58,863 nucleotides of DNA from Roseovarius sp. (lineage in GTDB: Bacteria > Pseudomonadota > Alphaproteobacteria > Rhodobacterales > Rhodobacteraceae), in assembly GCA_021775255.1 (NCBI GenBank), contig JAJFIA010000025.1, positions 1 to 58,863 of the forward strand, in the 5' to 3' direction. Under the pieces are notes generated by a model, which saw nothing but the letters and a program-made list of their open reading frames with translations, made no database searches and was not told the origin of the DNA. Below are positions 52,960-58,863 of this stretch, piece after piece. The position numbers and the translations under genes were made by a program. The stretch's first letter is position 1; each line of letters opens with the position of its first letter.

Positions 52960-53535
52960 ATGACACTTTCACCCCTGAAAAAAATCATGGCCCGGTTTCG
53001 CGAGGATAACAGCGGTGTCATTGTCGTTGAAATGGTGATTACCCTGCCACTGCTGATATTGGCGCTGGCTTTTACTTACGAATTTTTTGAAATATTTCGC
53101 TATCAAAGCATCCGCGACAAAGCCACATATGTCGTTGCCGATATGATTTCGCGGGAAGCCGTGGTTCCGGGGTTTGTCGATGACACCTACATGAACAACA
53201 GCCTCACGTTATTCAATGATATTGTTACGGATAACGGGGTAAACCAAATTCGCGTCACCATGGTAAAATTTGAGAATTCTAATGGCTATACCGTCCCGTG
53301 GTCACAGGTCCGCGGCTCCGGGTCAATGCAACAAATGGTAGATGCCGATATCCAGGGTGATCTGGCCCATATCCCCAATCTGGCTGACGGGGAATGGGTT
53401 ATTCTGGTTGATGCCACATCCGCCTACACACCGTTTTTCAATGTGGGTTTCGGAAATAATATCCCCATGGCATCACGAACTTTTACCAGTTTCCGTGAAA
53501 TACCAAAAATTTGCTATGGGCCGAACCCCTGCTAG
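52960..53535 (+). CDS. TadE/TadF-like pilus assembly protein
   Basis: The 191-residue product begins with DNSGVIVVEMVITLPLLILALA, the prepilin-like TadE/F signature with one membrane helix, followed by a periplasmic domain. It ends three residues after a cysteine-containing CYGPNPC tail. Start 52960 lies 1 base after the previous stop. No tadA, B or C secretion gene is in the window, so the machinery must be elsewhere. Confidence 0.88.
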   Translation: MTLSPLKKIMARFREDNSGVIVVEMVITLPLLILALAFTYEFFEIFRYQSIRDKATYVVADMISREAVVPGFVDDTYMNNSLTLFNDIVTDNGVNQIRVTMVKFENSNGYTVPWSQVRGSGSMQQMVDADIQGDLAHIPNLADGEWVILVDATSAYTPFFNVGFGNNIPMASRTFTSFREIPKICYGPNPC

Positions 53536-53588
53536 GCCGGGCAAGGCATTTCAACTGATCCGATTATCAATACAGCATGAGCGCAGGG

Positions 53589-54065
53589 CTATTCCTGCCG
53601 CTGGGCAATCATCGCCGCGATGATCTCGGCCATGGCCTTGGTTTGCGCCGCAGATGTGACCCCGCCTACCCCCACACGCCGGCTCAACCGCCACCACAGC
53701 CCCGGATACCAGGCCCGCGGGGCTTTATCGCTCAGCCGCAGCATAAACCCGTTTGAGGGCTTGAACGCGAATGTCCCGCGATCCAGCGATCTGATCTGAT
53801 CGACCCGGGCAATCACCGTACCATCACTGCATCGCAGCTCAGCCTCGGTAAGCTCAATCACCGTGCCGGTTGCCCGCCACATCCTGTGAGCAAGCCACAG
53901 CACAAGCCCGCCAAACACCAGCAGGAAAACCTGCCAGCGCAAATCGCCCCCCGGCAATCCCAGTGCAACATAAATCAAGAATGCCCCCAGCAAGCCCAGC
54001 ACAACCACCCCAAATGCCCGCCTCGGGCCGGAAGCCCTTATGGTGGTCAGTATTTCATCCTGCAT
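53589..54065 (-). CDS. Small membrane protein of unknown function
   Basis: The 158-residue product has two membrane segments in the first 65 residues (AFGVVVLGLLGAFLIYVAL and WQVFLLVFGGLVLWLAH). A soluble beta-rich tail (VIELTEAELRCSDGTVIARVDQIRSLD) resembles a PH-like domain as in YdbS/YdbT-type proteins. Start at 54065: AAGGAG lies 8 bases before this ATG; an ATG 6 bases upstream is too close to the ribosome site. Confidence 0.72.
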   Translation of the reverse strand: MQDEILTTIRASGPRRAFGVVVLGLLGAFLIYVALGLPGGDLRWQVFLLVFGGLVLWLAHRMWRATGTVIELTEAELRCSDGTVIARVDQIRSLDRGTFAFKPSNGFMLRLSDKAPRAWYPGLWWRLSRRVGVGGVTSAAQTKAMAEIIAAMIAQRQE

Positions 54066-54128
54066 CGGCATATCTCCTTCGCCCCGGTCCTAACGCGAAA
54101 CTCCGGCGGATGCGAGCCCGGTATGCCT

Positions 54129-55073
54129 TCAGGATTTTGGATGAATTTCCGCGCCGCGTTCCTCTGGCTCGTCATCCATCATCTCAGACGGAAAGCCCGG
54201 CGCTGTGATGTCCAGCCCGGTCGCCTCTTCCAGCCGCCGGATGATGTTGGGGCTCAGCTCTCTGGGGCCATATCGCGCGATCCCGTCGCGGAATATCTCG
54301 ATCAACAGCGGGCTCAGCTCCAGCGGCACTTCGGCCCGGTCGGCCACTTTTTGAAACAGGCCAATATCCTTGGCCACCAGATCCATGGTGAAGGATATAT
54401 CGCGGCTGCCATTCAGGATGACCTGACTTTCGGTTTCATGCACGAATGAAGTGCCCGATGAGATGCGTATCGCCTCATAAGCCACATTCAGATCCATCCC
54501 CGCCGCCTTCGCCACGGTCAGCGCCTCGGTGCAGGAAACCAGATTTGCAGTGGCCAGATAATTGGTGATCACCTTGAGGATGCTGGCACTGCCCAGATCG
54601 CCGGTATGCAACACCCGCCGCCCCATGATGGTCAGAAGCGGCAGAATACGCTCAAACGTGGCCCGGTCGCAGCCGGCAAAAATGCTGATATTGCCTGTGT
54701 CCGCCCGGTGGCAGCCCCCCGATACCGGGCAATCCACCGCCATGCCACCCCTGTCAATCACCTGCGCCCCCAAGCGCCTGACCTCGGCCTCGTCGGTGGT
54801 CGACATTTCCATCCAGATTTTACCCTTGGTCACCTCGGGCAGCATTTCCTGCATCACCGCATCACTGGCCGCCGGGCTGGGCAGGCAGGTGATCACAATC
54901 TCACACGCGCGCATCAGAGCGGCCGCACTGCCGCCCGCCTTACCGCCCTGCTCCACGAACGCCGATACCAGATCCGCATTCAGATCATAGGCGCGGATAT
55001 CAACACCATTGCGCAACAGGCTGCCAGACAGCTTGCTGCCGACATTTCCCAAACCAATAAAGCCGATTTTCAT
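54129..55073 (-). CDS. NAD(P)-dependent oxidoreductase, 3-hydroxyisobutyrate dehydrogenase family
   Basis: The 314-residue protein has the N-terminal Rossmann motif MKIGFIGLGNVGSKL, the conserved DCPVSGG catalytic segment and the catalytic lysine in ASILKVITNYL. These are features of the beta-hydroxyacid dehydrogenase family (3-hydroxyisobutyrate, tartronate semialdehyde, or glyoxylate reductases). Substrate unknown. The frame opens at 55223 but the Rossmann fold starts at 55073, with an AGGGGG site before it. It lies 94 bases downstream of the TetR gene and may be its target. Confidence 0.88.
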   Translation of the reverse strand: MKIGFIGLGNVGSKLSGSLLRNGVDIRAYDLNADLVSAFVEQGGKAGGSAAALMRACEIVITCLPSPAASDAVMQEMLPEVTKGKIWMEMSTTDEAEVRRLGAQVIDRGGMAVDCPVSGGCHRADTGNISIFAGCDRATFERILPLLTIMGRRVLHTGDLGSASILKVITNYLATANLVSCTEALTVAKAAGMDLNVAYEAIRISSGTSFVHETESQVILNGSRDISFTMDLVAKDIGLFQKVADRAEVPLELSPLLIEIFRDGIARYGPRELSPNIIRRLEEATGLDITAPGFPSEMMDDEPEERGAEIHPKS

Positions 55074-55167
55074 GCATAATCCCCCTGATTTTTCGCCAGG
55101 CTGACAGCCATTAACCGACATGTCTTTTCCCGCAGCGACCAATCTGAGATACCCGTATGAATCGGGA

Positions 55168-55755
55168 TCAGGCCGCAACAGCCTTGCGCACCATGCCCCA
55201 GTAGATTTCTTCCACCTCTGCAAGGCTCAATCGCCCCACAGGGCTGTACCAGGTATTGACGCCCGTGAGCATCGCAATCAATGCCATCGCCGTAATCCTG
55301 GGCTCGCACATGTCAAACACCCGCGCCTTCATCCCGGCGCGCAGGATCTCTTCAAGCTGATTCTCATAGGCCCGGCGCAAACGCTCGATGATTGCAAAAT
55401 TATCCGGGCTGAGATTGCGCAGCTCCATATAAGAGATAAACACCGCCTCGGGCCGTTTGGAATGAAACCGGATATGAAAGCGGGTAAACTGCTCCAATGC
55501 CTGCACAGGCCCGTCACCCCCCGTCAACCCCGCCCGATCCTGCAACAACTGATCCATATGGTCTTTCATCAGATCAAACAGCAGGCTTTGCTTGTCGGGC
55601 GTATAATTATAAAGCGCACCCGCCTGCACGCCCACCTCACCCGCAATCTGCCGCATTGAGACCGCCGCAAAGCCGTGGCGCGCAAAAAGCGCCAGCGCCG
55701 CCGCGCGCACCCGCGGCCCGGTAATATCAGAATGTGATCCCTGGGTACGTGCCAT
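55168..55755 (-). CDS. TetR family transcriptional regulator
   Basis: The 195-residue protein has the TetR HTH at about 14-60 (ALALFARHGFAAVSMRQIAGEVGV then GALYNYTPDKQSLLF). A C-terminal ligand domain of the TetR_C_33-like kind follows. A perfect palindrome stands just upstream, suggesting autoregulation. The oxidoreductase follows on the same strand. Confidence 0.9.
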   Translation of the reverse strand: MARTQGSHSDITGPRVRAAALALFARHGFAAVSMRQIAGEVGVQAGALYNYTPDKQSLLFDLMKDHMDQLLQDRAGLTGGDGPVQALEQFTRFHIRFHSKRPEAVFISYMELRNLSPDNFAIIERLRRAYENQLEEILRAGMKARVFDMCEPRITAMALIAMLTGVNTWYSPVGRLSLAEVEEIYWGMVRKAVAA

Positions 55756-55769
55756 GGGGTGAATTTAAC

Positions 55770-55783
55770 TGAACAAATGTTCA
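55770..55783. promoter_or_regulatory. Palindrome TGAACAAATGTTCA upstream of tetR-type gene
   Basis: Perfect 6-base arms with a 2-base centre, 15 bases upstream of the regulator start, in the spacer shared with the divergent lipoprotein gene. TetR proteins of fatty-acid/aldehyde-related operons often bind TGAAC...GTTCA words. Likely its operator. Confidence 0.6.
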
Positions 55784-55860
55784 AATCAAACCCCTGCTTG
55801 CCCTATCCGGGTAAAAAATGCCATGAAGGGTCAGCAACCACATCCCGGCGGAGCCCGATC

Positions 55861-56106
55861 ATGCGTGCATGGCTTATCCTTCCAGTGCTTTTCGCGATAC
55901 CCGCCTGCATCGAATACCCCGAGCTTGACGCCAAGGTTGATGCCGCCGCCCGCGCCGCGCCCTATCCTGATCTGATCCCGGTGGAAGAGATCAGGGCCTC
56001 GGTGGCCGCGCCGCAGATTGAACCAACCACCAGCAGCGATGTGAATGCCCGCGCCGCCCGGCTCAAAGCCCGCGCCGCCCGGCTACTCAAAACGCCGATC
56101 AATTAG
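55861..56106 (+). CDS. Small lipoprotein of unknown function
   Basis: The 81-residue product has a short signal peptide ending in a lipobox AIPAC (about 12-16), then an alanine-rich, low-complexity, helical mature part with repeated AARLKARAARL. A GGAG site precedes the ATG. It is divergent from the TetR gene across 105 bases. A longer frame opens at 55759 but its added part has no signal sequence. Confidence 0.65.
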   Translation: MRAWLILPVLFAIPACIEYPELDAKVDAAARAAPYPDLIPVEEIRASVAAPQIEPTTSSDVNARAARLKARAARLLKTPIN

Positions 56107-56627
56107 GGCGGAATATACCGCTCCTGCCGATCACCCGCTTGCTCGGACAAGCCCCTGCCGGGCCTGAAGAAAGCGGTTTACAGCAAGGGTTTTTGCGCGA
56201 ATAAAACCCCGGGTTACCCGGTTAAAACTTTGATCCTACCAAGGGGCCTGCAAATAAAACCGCCATGATCGGGGCAAGCACAATTCCGGCATTCCCCATG
56301 CAATGTAATACCATGAAGACCATGGCACTCTGCGCCACCCGGATTGAAATCTGACAATGTCCAAATAATGAAATGGCAGTGCAGGCAGTCTTTGGCTAAC
56401 CGGTCTCAGTTCTGTTTCCCTGGAAACGGGAATTTACAGGGAATTTTTGCGGCTTTAGCCTGAAACCGGCCGTATCGGGCGATTTCTCTCCTGATTACAG
56501 GCTGATTTACAAGGGCTTACGGGTCAAATCCCTGTTCATTTGATAACAGGGAATTTATTCAATCAAACAGGGAAGCTTCAGGGATTAACAGGGAAAGGCC
56601 GTGCGGTAACAGGGAACGTGCCGGGTT
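56107..56627. other. Gene-poor region with ACAGGGAA repeat array
   Basis: This 521-base stretch has no convincing gene. Its left two thirds are unremarkable. The right end holds a phased series of ACAGGGAA words (see repeat feature). An isolated extra copy is at 56436 and an inverted ACAGGGAT at 56528-56535. A GTTTCCCTGGAAAC near-palindrome lies at 56414-56427. Confidence 0.6.
56546..56616 (+). repeat. Four ACAGGGAA repeats at exact 21-base period
   Basis: ACAGGGAA starts at 56546, 56567, 56588 and 56609: identical 8-mers spaced by exactly 21 bases, about two helical turns, with unrelated bases between. The same spacing is 7 codons, so one frame reads Asn-Arg-Glu every seven residues. The array ends 12 bases from the ImmA stop codon. 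It may be an iteron-type protein-binding site, or the relic of a repeat-coding sequence; degenerate arrays of this word occur in other alphaproteobacteria as I recall. Confidence 0.75.
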
Positions 56628-57488
56628 TCATCGAAACCCCGGTATGCCCAGTTCTTTCAATCCATCTTCTTCTTCGGCGTCCCTATCGGGCAGGTCGGCC
56701 CAAAGCAATGTGACTGCATGGCCATTGCTGGCCACACGCGTCTGTTCGAACAAGTCGAAATCGGACCGGCTTGTCCAGGCGAGCGGGTTGGTTTCTGTAG
56801 CGCGGCTGAACCCTATGACACCGTTGGCGACGAGTTTGCTGGCCAGGCTCAGTTGCGGTAACCGGTCGCGGGCATTGCAGGTTAGCCATGAAAACTTGCC
56901 ACTTTTGGCGGAGTATCTGACCTGTCCGTTTTTTGACCAGACCGCGGCGAGGCATTCCTCTCTGCGTTCAATCATACGTCGGAGCGTCGCTTCAAGGCGA
57001 ATATCGAGGTGATCCCGCAGACGCTGCGCATCCTTGAGATCGGGATACGGCGACAGCAACGGATCGAACAGGTGGATTGGCGCCAACAGGTTGATCGCGA
57101 ATGTGTTCGCCTCTGCTTCTTGCCGAAAATGTTGCTTGTTCAGGCGTATCTCACGCATGTCCTGCGCTTTGCACATAAAGCCTGTTTCACCGAACAACTT
57201 GTGCCGTTCCATCAGAAAGTGCCCGAGCTCATGTGCAATCGTGAACCGGGTTCGTCTGGAACTATATTTTGTGTTGGCCAGAATTGATCCATGGCTGCGT
57301 ACTGTGTCTGTCAGTAACATGCCTTCGAAACCATCAAAGTTCTGAGCTTTGATGTCGATGACATCGAGGGTGCGCGCAATTTGACTGACAGGCACCGGCG
57401 CTTCAATTGACCCAAGCTGCTTGAATACTACCCGCGCGATGGCTTTGGGCGCGTGCAGGTCTGCCAGATCGATGCGGCTCAGCTGCAA
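56628..57488 (-). CDS. ImmA/IrrE family metallo-endopeptidase
   Basis: The 286-residue protein has the M78-type zinc motif HELGH at 86-90 in FTIAHELGHFLMERH and a downstream glutamate in RQEAEANTF. The 150 residues that follow are a variable sensing part. Such proteases cleave a partner XRE repressor to derepress a mobile element or stress genes (ImmA/ImmR in ICEBs1). The start is a TTG at 57488, 4 bases after the XRE stop; no ATG is available. Probably co-transcribed with the XRE gene. Confidence 0.85.
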   Translation of the reverse strand: MQLSRIDLADLHAPKAIARVVFKQLGSIEAPVPVSQIARTLDVIDIKAQNFDGFEGMLLTDTVRSHGSILANTKYSSRRTRFTIAHELGHFLMERHKLFGETGFMCKAQDMREIRLNKQHFRQEAEANTFAINLLAPIHLFDPLLSPYPDLKDAQRLRDHLDIRLEATLRRMIERREECLAAVWSKNGQVRYSAKSGKFSWLTCNARDRLPQLSLASKLVANGVIGFSRATETNPLAWTSRSDFDLFEQTRVASNGHAVTLLWADLPDRDAEEEDGLKELGIPGFR

Positions 57489-57492
57489 TCTT

Positions 57493-57822
57493 TTAGCATT
57501 GTGCCTCGGTCCGCGCTTTCATAGCCCGGATCGTATCTTCAACCACGGCACGATCCCGCACTGAAAGCTCCTCCAGTCCCCGGTGAATGCGCGCAATCTG
57601 TAGAGCGTCTGCGCCAGGTTCTTCTGCTTCACCCACCAGTGCATCGATAGTGACCCCGAAGTGTTTTGCCAGCTTTTGGACAAGCTCAAAAGATGGATTT
57701 TTGCTGTGGCCCTTTTCCATTTCCCAAATGTGGGCTTTGGAAATGCCAACGGCATCTGCCACGGCTTGTAAGGATTGCCCACTTTTTTGGCGCAGGCTGT
57801 GCAGTCGCTCTCCGATATGCAT
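57493..57822 (-). CDS. XRE family transcriptional regulator
   Basis: The 109-residue protein has a helix-turn-helix at about 4-61 (IGERLHSLRQKSGQSLQAVADAVGIS, IWEMEKGHSKNPSFELVQKLAKHFGV). A short C-terminal tail follows. The ATG at 57822 has GGGAGG; a longer frame upstream runs into non-coding sequence. It sits before the ImmA protease in the same transcript, like ImmR-ImmA pairs of integrative elements. A perfect dyad upstream is a likely operator. Confidence 0.88.
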   Translation of the reverse strand: MHIGERLHSLRQKSGQSLQAVADAVGISKAHIWEMEKGHSKNPSFELVQKLAKHFGVTIDALVGEAEEPGADALQIARIHRGLEELSVRDRAVVEDTIRAMKARTEAQC

Positions 57823-57884
57823 GATCGCCTCCCGTACGATGTGTCGAACCTCTGTGTACGACTTTACTTTACCAAAAGCCAGCA

Positions 57885-57900
57885 GTAAGATACATCTTAC
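57885..57900. promoter_or_regulatory. Perfect dyad GTAAGAT-AC-ATCTTAC (likely XRE operator)
   Basis: Seven-base perfect arms with a 2-base centre, in the divergent spacer between the XRE gene (start 57822) and the ParB-domain remnant (start 57953). The typical place for an autorepressor site that also controls the divergent gene. Confidence 0.65.
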
Positions 57901-57952
57901 TACAATGGCTGATGGAATGATTCTTTCGGCGGGCAGCAATAAGGAGGCCGGA

Positions 57953-58363
57953 ATGGCCCGACAGAACATAGAACAAATCGCAATATCCGATCTCTCGCCG
58001 TGGACCCGCAATGCGCGGACGCATTCGAAGAAACAGATCCGGCAGATTGCGGAGAGCATTGAGACGTTCGGGTTTACCAATGGGAATGCCTATCTCTGCC
58101 GCGCGATACCGACCAAACTGATCCGCAAGTGGCCCCCGCAACAAATTGCAGGCTGGCTGATGCGTGAACATCCAGAAGATGAGAGCAAGCGCGTCTCACA
58201 CGAGACGATCTATCCAAGCCTGTTTATCCAGGCGCGGGGCGTACTTAAGAAGGAGTTGCTGGCACATCTGAGAACCACCAGGTCCATTCGGCGATCTCGT
58301 CACGCTACCTTGAAGCGCAGCGGATTGTTGCGCTGCTCAATCTCGGTCGCCTCTGGCATATAG
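57953..58363 (+). pseudogene. Truncated ParB-domain protein fused to an IS30 transposase fragment
   Basis: The open frame of 136 residues is a chimera. Residues 1-43 (ISDLSPWTRNARTHSKKQIR, IAESIETFGFTN) are the start of a ParB-like/DNA-methylase N-terminal domain. Residues from about 47 to 122 (LCRAIPTKLIRKWPPQQIAGW, VSHETIYPSLFIQARGVLKKEL, RRSRHATLKR) are an internal part of an IS30-family transposase. Neither is complete. AAGGAGG precedes the ATG, so translation of the ParB start is plausible. It is the relic of an IS30 insertion with later deletion. Confidence 0.75.
58091..58320 (+). mobile_element. IS30-family transposase internal fragment
   Basis: About 77 codons of an IS30 transposase from the pre-catalytic region, with no catalytic DDE residues, no N-terminal HTH and no terminal inverted repeats visible. 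It is in frame with the upstream ParB-domain start. After 58320 the homology stops abruptly. Confidence 0.7.
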
Positions 58364-58458
58364 TTGAACGCATGACGCGCCATTTCCATCGACGGATATC
58401 CACCTGATTTGGCGCCTGCGGCGATCAACACGGTAATCAGTCAGGCCGAAACTCTTCT

Positions 58459-58574
58459 TAAAGCGTTTCGCCTTAAACCTGAGACAGGGTTAAGGCGAAA
58501 CGCCATGTAACATATCAGTGTTTCGCGCGTTTCGCGACAAACCCGTTATTCAGGTTTATCGCGAAACGCTTTAG
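58459..58574 (+). repeat. Composite palindromic element, copy C
   Basis: A 116-base element identical to copy B (31566-31682, opposite orientation) over its whole length. Inverted ends TAAAGCGTTTCGC / GCGAAACGCTTTA, two hairpins and the central ACATATCAGTG linker. It lies among mobile-element remnants. Confidence 0.92.
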
Positions 58575-58723
58575 ATGGTCTACTTGAAAAATAGCGAGTG
58601 ATTTGTTTCTAAGACGACACAGCCCGCCTAACAGCGCTCAAAGGTGGTTTAAGGGGGGTTAAAAACAAAGCCCGCAAGCCAATATGCTGAAAATGTTCCA
58701 TAATCTTTGTTAAAATGGTGCCC

Positions 58724-58863
58724 TGTAAACGGCGGAGCAATACTAAGCCACAGTAGCGACGGCATAATGCTGTCGCGGGCGGCGTAAAAGTCGGCCACTT
58801 TGGCCCTTTCGAAGTTTCGGGAGGGTTTGGGGATTTATACTGTGGAATTGTATTTGAAGGTAC
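58724..58863 (+). mobile_element. Possible left end of an IS21-family element
   Basis: The sequence begins TGTAAACGGCGGAG and carries a second similar word (GGCGGCGTAAAAGTCGGCC) about 55 bases further in. This resembles the TG-starting, multiply repeated terminus of IS21-type elements as I recall it. No transposase frame is inside the window; it would start beyond base 58863. Treat as tentative. Confidence 0.35.

Larger units (their letters stand above)
58364..58863. other. Gene-poor end of window
   Basis: This 500-base stretch has a minus-strand open stretch of about 45 codons (58300-58437) that is probably a gene remnant, one copy of the composite palindrome (58459-58574), an AT-rich spacer, and a possible insertion-sequence end from 58724. 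Confidence 0.5.

Noticed and set aside
58300..58437. Minus-strand open stretch of about 45 codons ending in TGA
   Set aside because: No start codon with ribosome site and a stop just upstream; at most a gene remnant.
1..58863. CRISPR arrays, tRNA or rRNA genes
   Set aside because: No regularly spaced repeat-spacer units and no tRNA/rRNA signatures were recognised by eye; the 21-base array has spacers too short for CRISPR.

Overview
The window looks like a chromosomal segment of an alphaproteobacterium, most probably a Rhodobacterales (Roseobacter-group) bacterium. This rests on gene content and order: coxB divergent from tldD, dprA next to topA, nrdR-ribD, dnaG-rpoD, a four-subunit sarcosine oxidase operon, scoA/scoB, DUF3726 and DUF2189 proteins, and a tad pilus trio. 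No rRNA, tRNA or CRISPR was seen. Genus cannot be fixed from the sequence alone.

Layout. 1-6.2 kb: cytochrome c oxidase subunit II, TldD protease, an alpha/beta hydrolase, a methyltransferase and the competence factor DprA. A perfect FNR-type box lies between coxB and tldD, and a CtrA-like site precedes dprA. 6.3-10.8 kb: topoisomerase I and a 3-oxoacid CoA-transferase operon with an extra 80-aa gene between its subunits. 11-17 kb: a small secreted protein, a DUF4336 protein, two overlapping cyclophilins, and the glycolytic genes pgk and fba around an SDR. 16.8-22 kb: an AraC regulator divergent from a Tat-exported cysteine hydrolase, purine/methylthioadenosine salvage (mtnP, apt), a LysE exporter and small unknowns. 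22.2-27.3 kb: a LysR-led operon of an internally deleted aldehyde dehydrogenase, an M19 dipeptidase-like protein lacking part of its metal site, a 567-aa protein I do not recognise, and a DUF3726 protein. This is the best candidate for an undescribed system.

27.6-38 kb: a DUF2189 membrane protein, two tandem PAP2-type phosphatases, ribE, a KpsS/Wza/KpsC capsule-export locus inserted between ribE and ribD, then nrdR. 38.6-43.1 kb: a small unknown gene overlapping rpoD, rpoD, and dnaG. 43.2-50.3 kb: soxB-(secreted unknown)-soxD-soxA-soxG and glutamate dehydrogenase, which together fit methylated-amine and amino-acid catabolism. 50.7-53.5 kb: three TadE/TadG-like pilus genes. 53.6-56.1 kb: a TetR regulator with a 6-phosphogluconate-dehydrogenase-like oxidoreductase and a lipoprotein. 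56.1-58.9 kb: an accessory patch with a 21-bp-phased ACAGGGAA array, an ImmA-type protease with an XRE repressor, a ParB-domain/IS30 chimera and a possible IS21 end.

The window carries several palindromic repeat families. The most striking is a composite element of about 116 bp with inverted ends and two hairpins. It is present in three full copies, two of them identical over their whole length although 27 kb apart and in opposite orientation, plus one single-hairpin relative in the rpoD leader.
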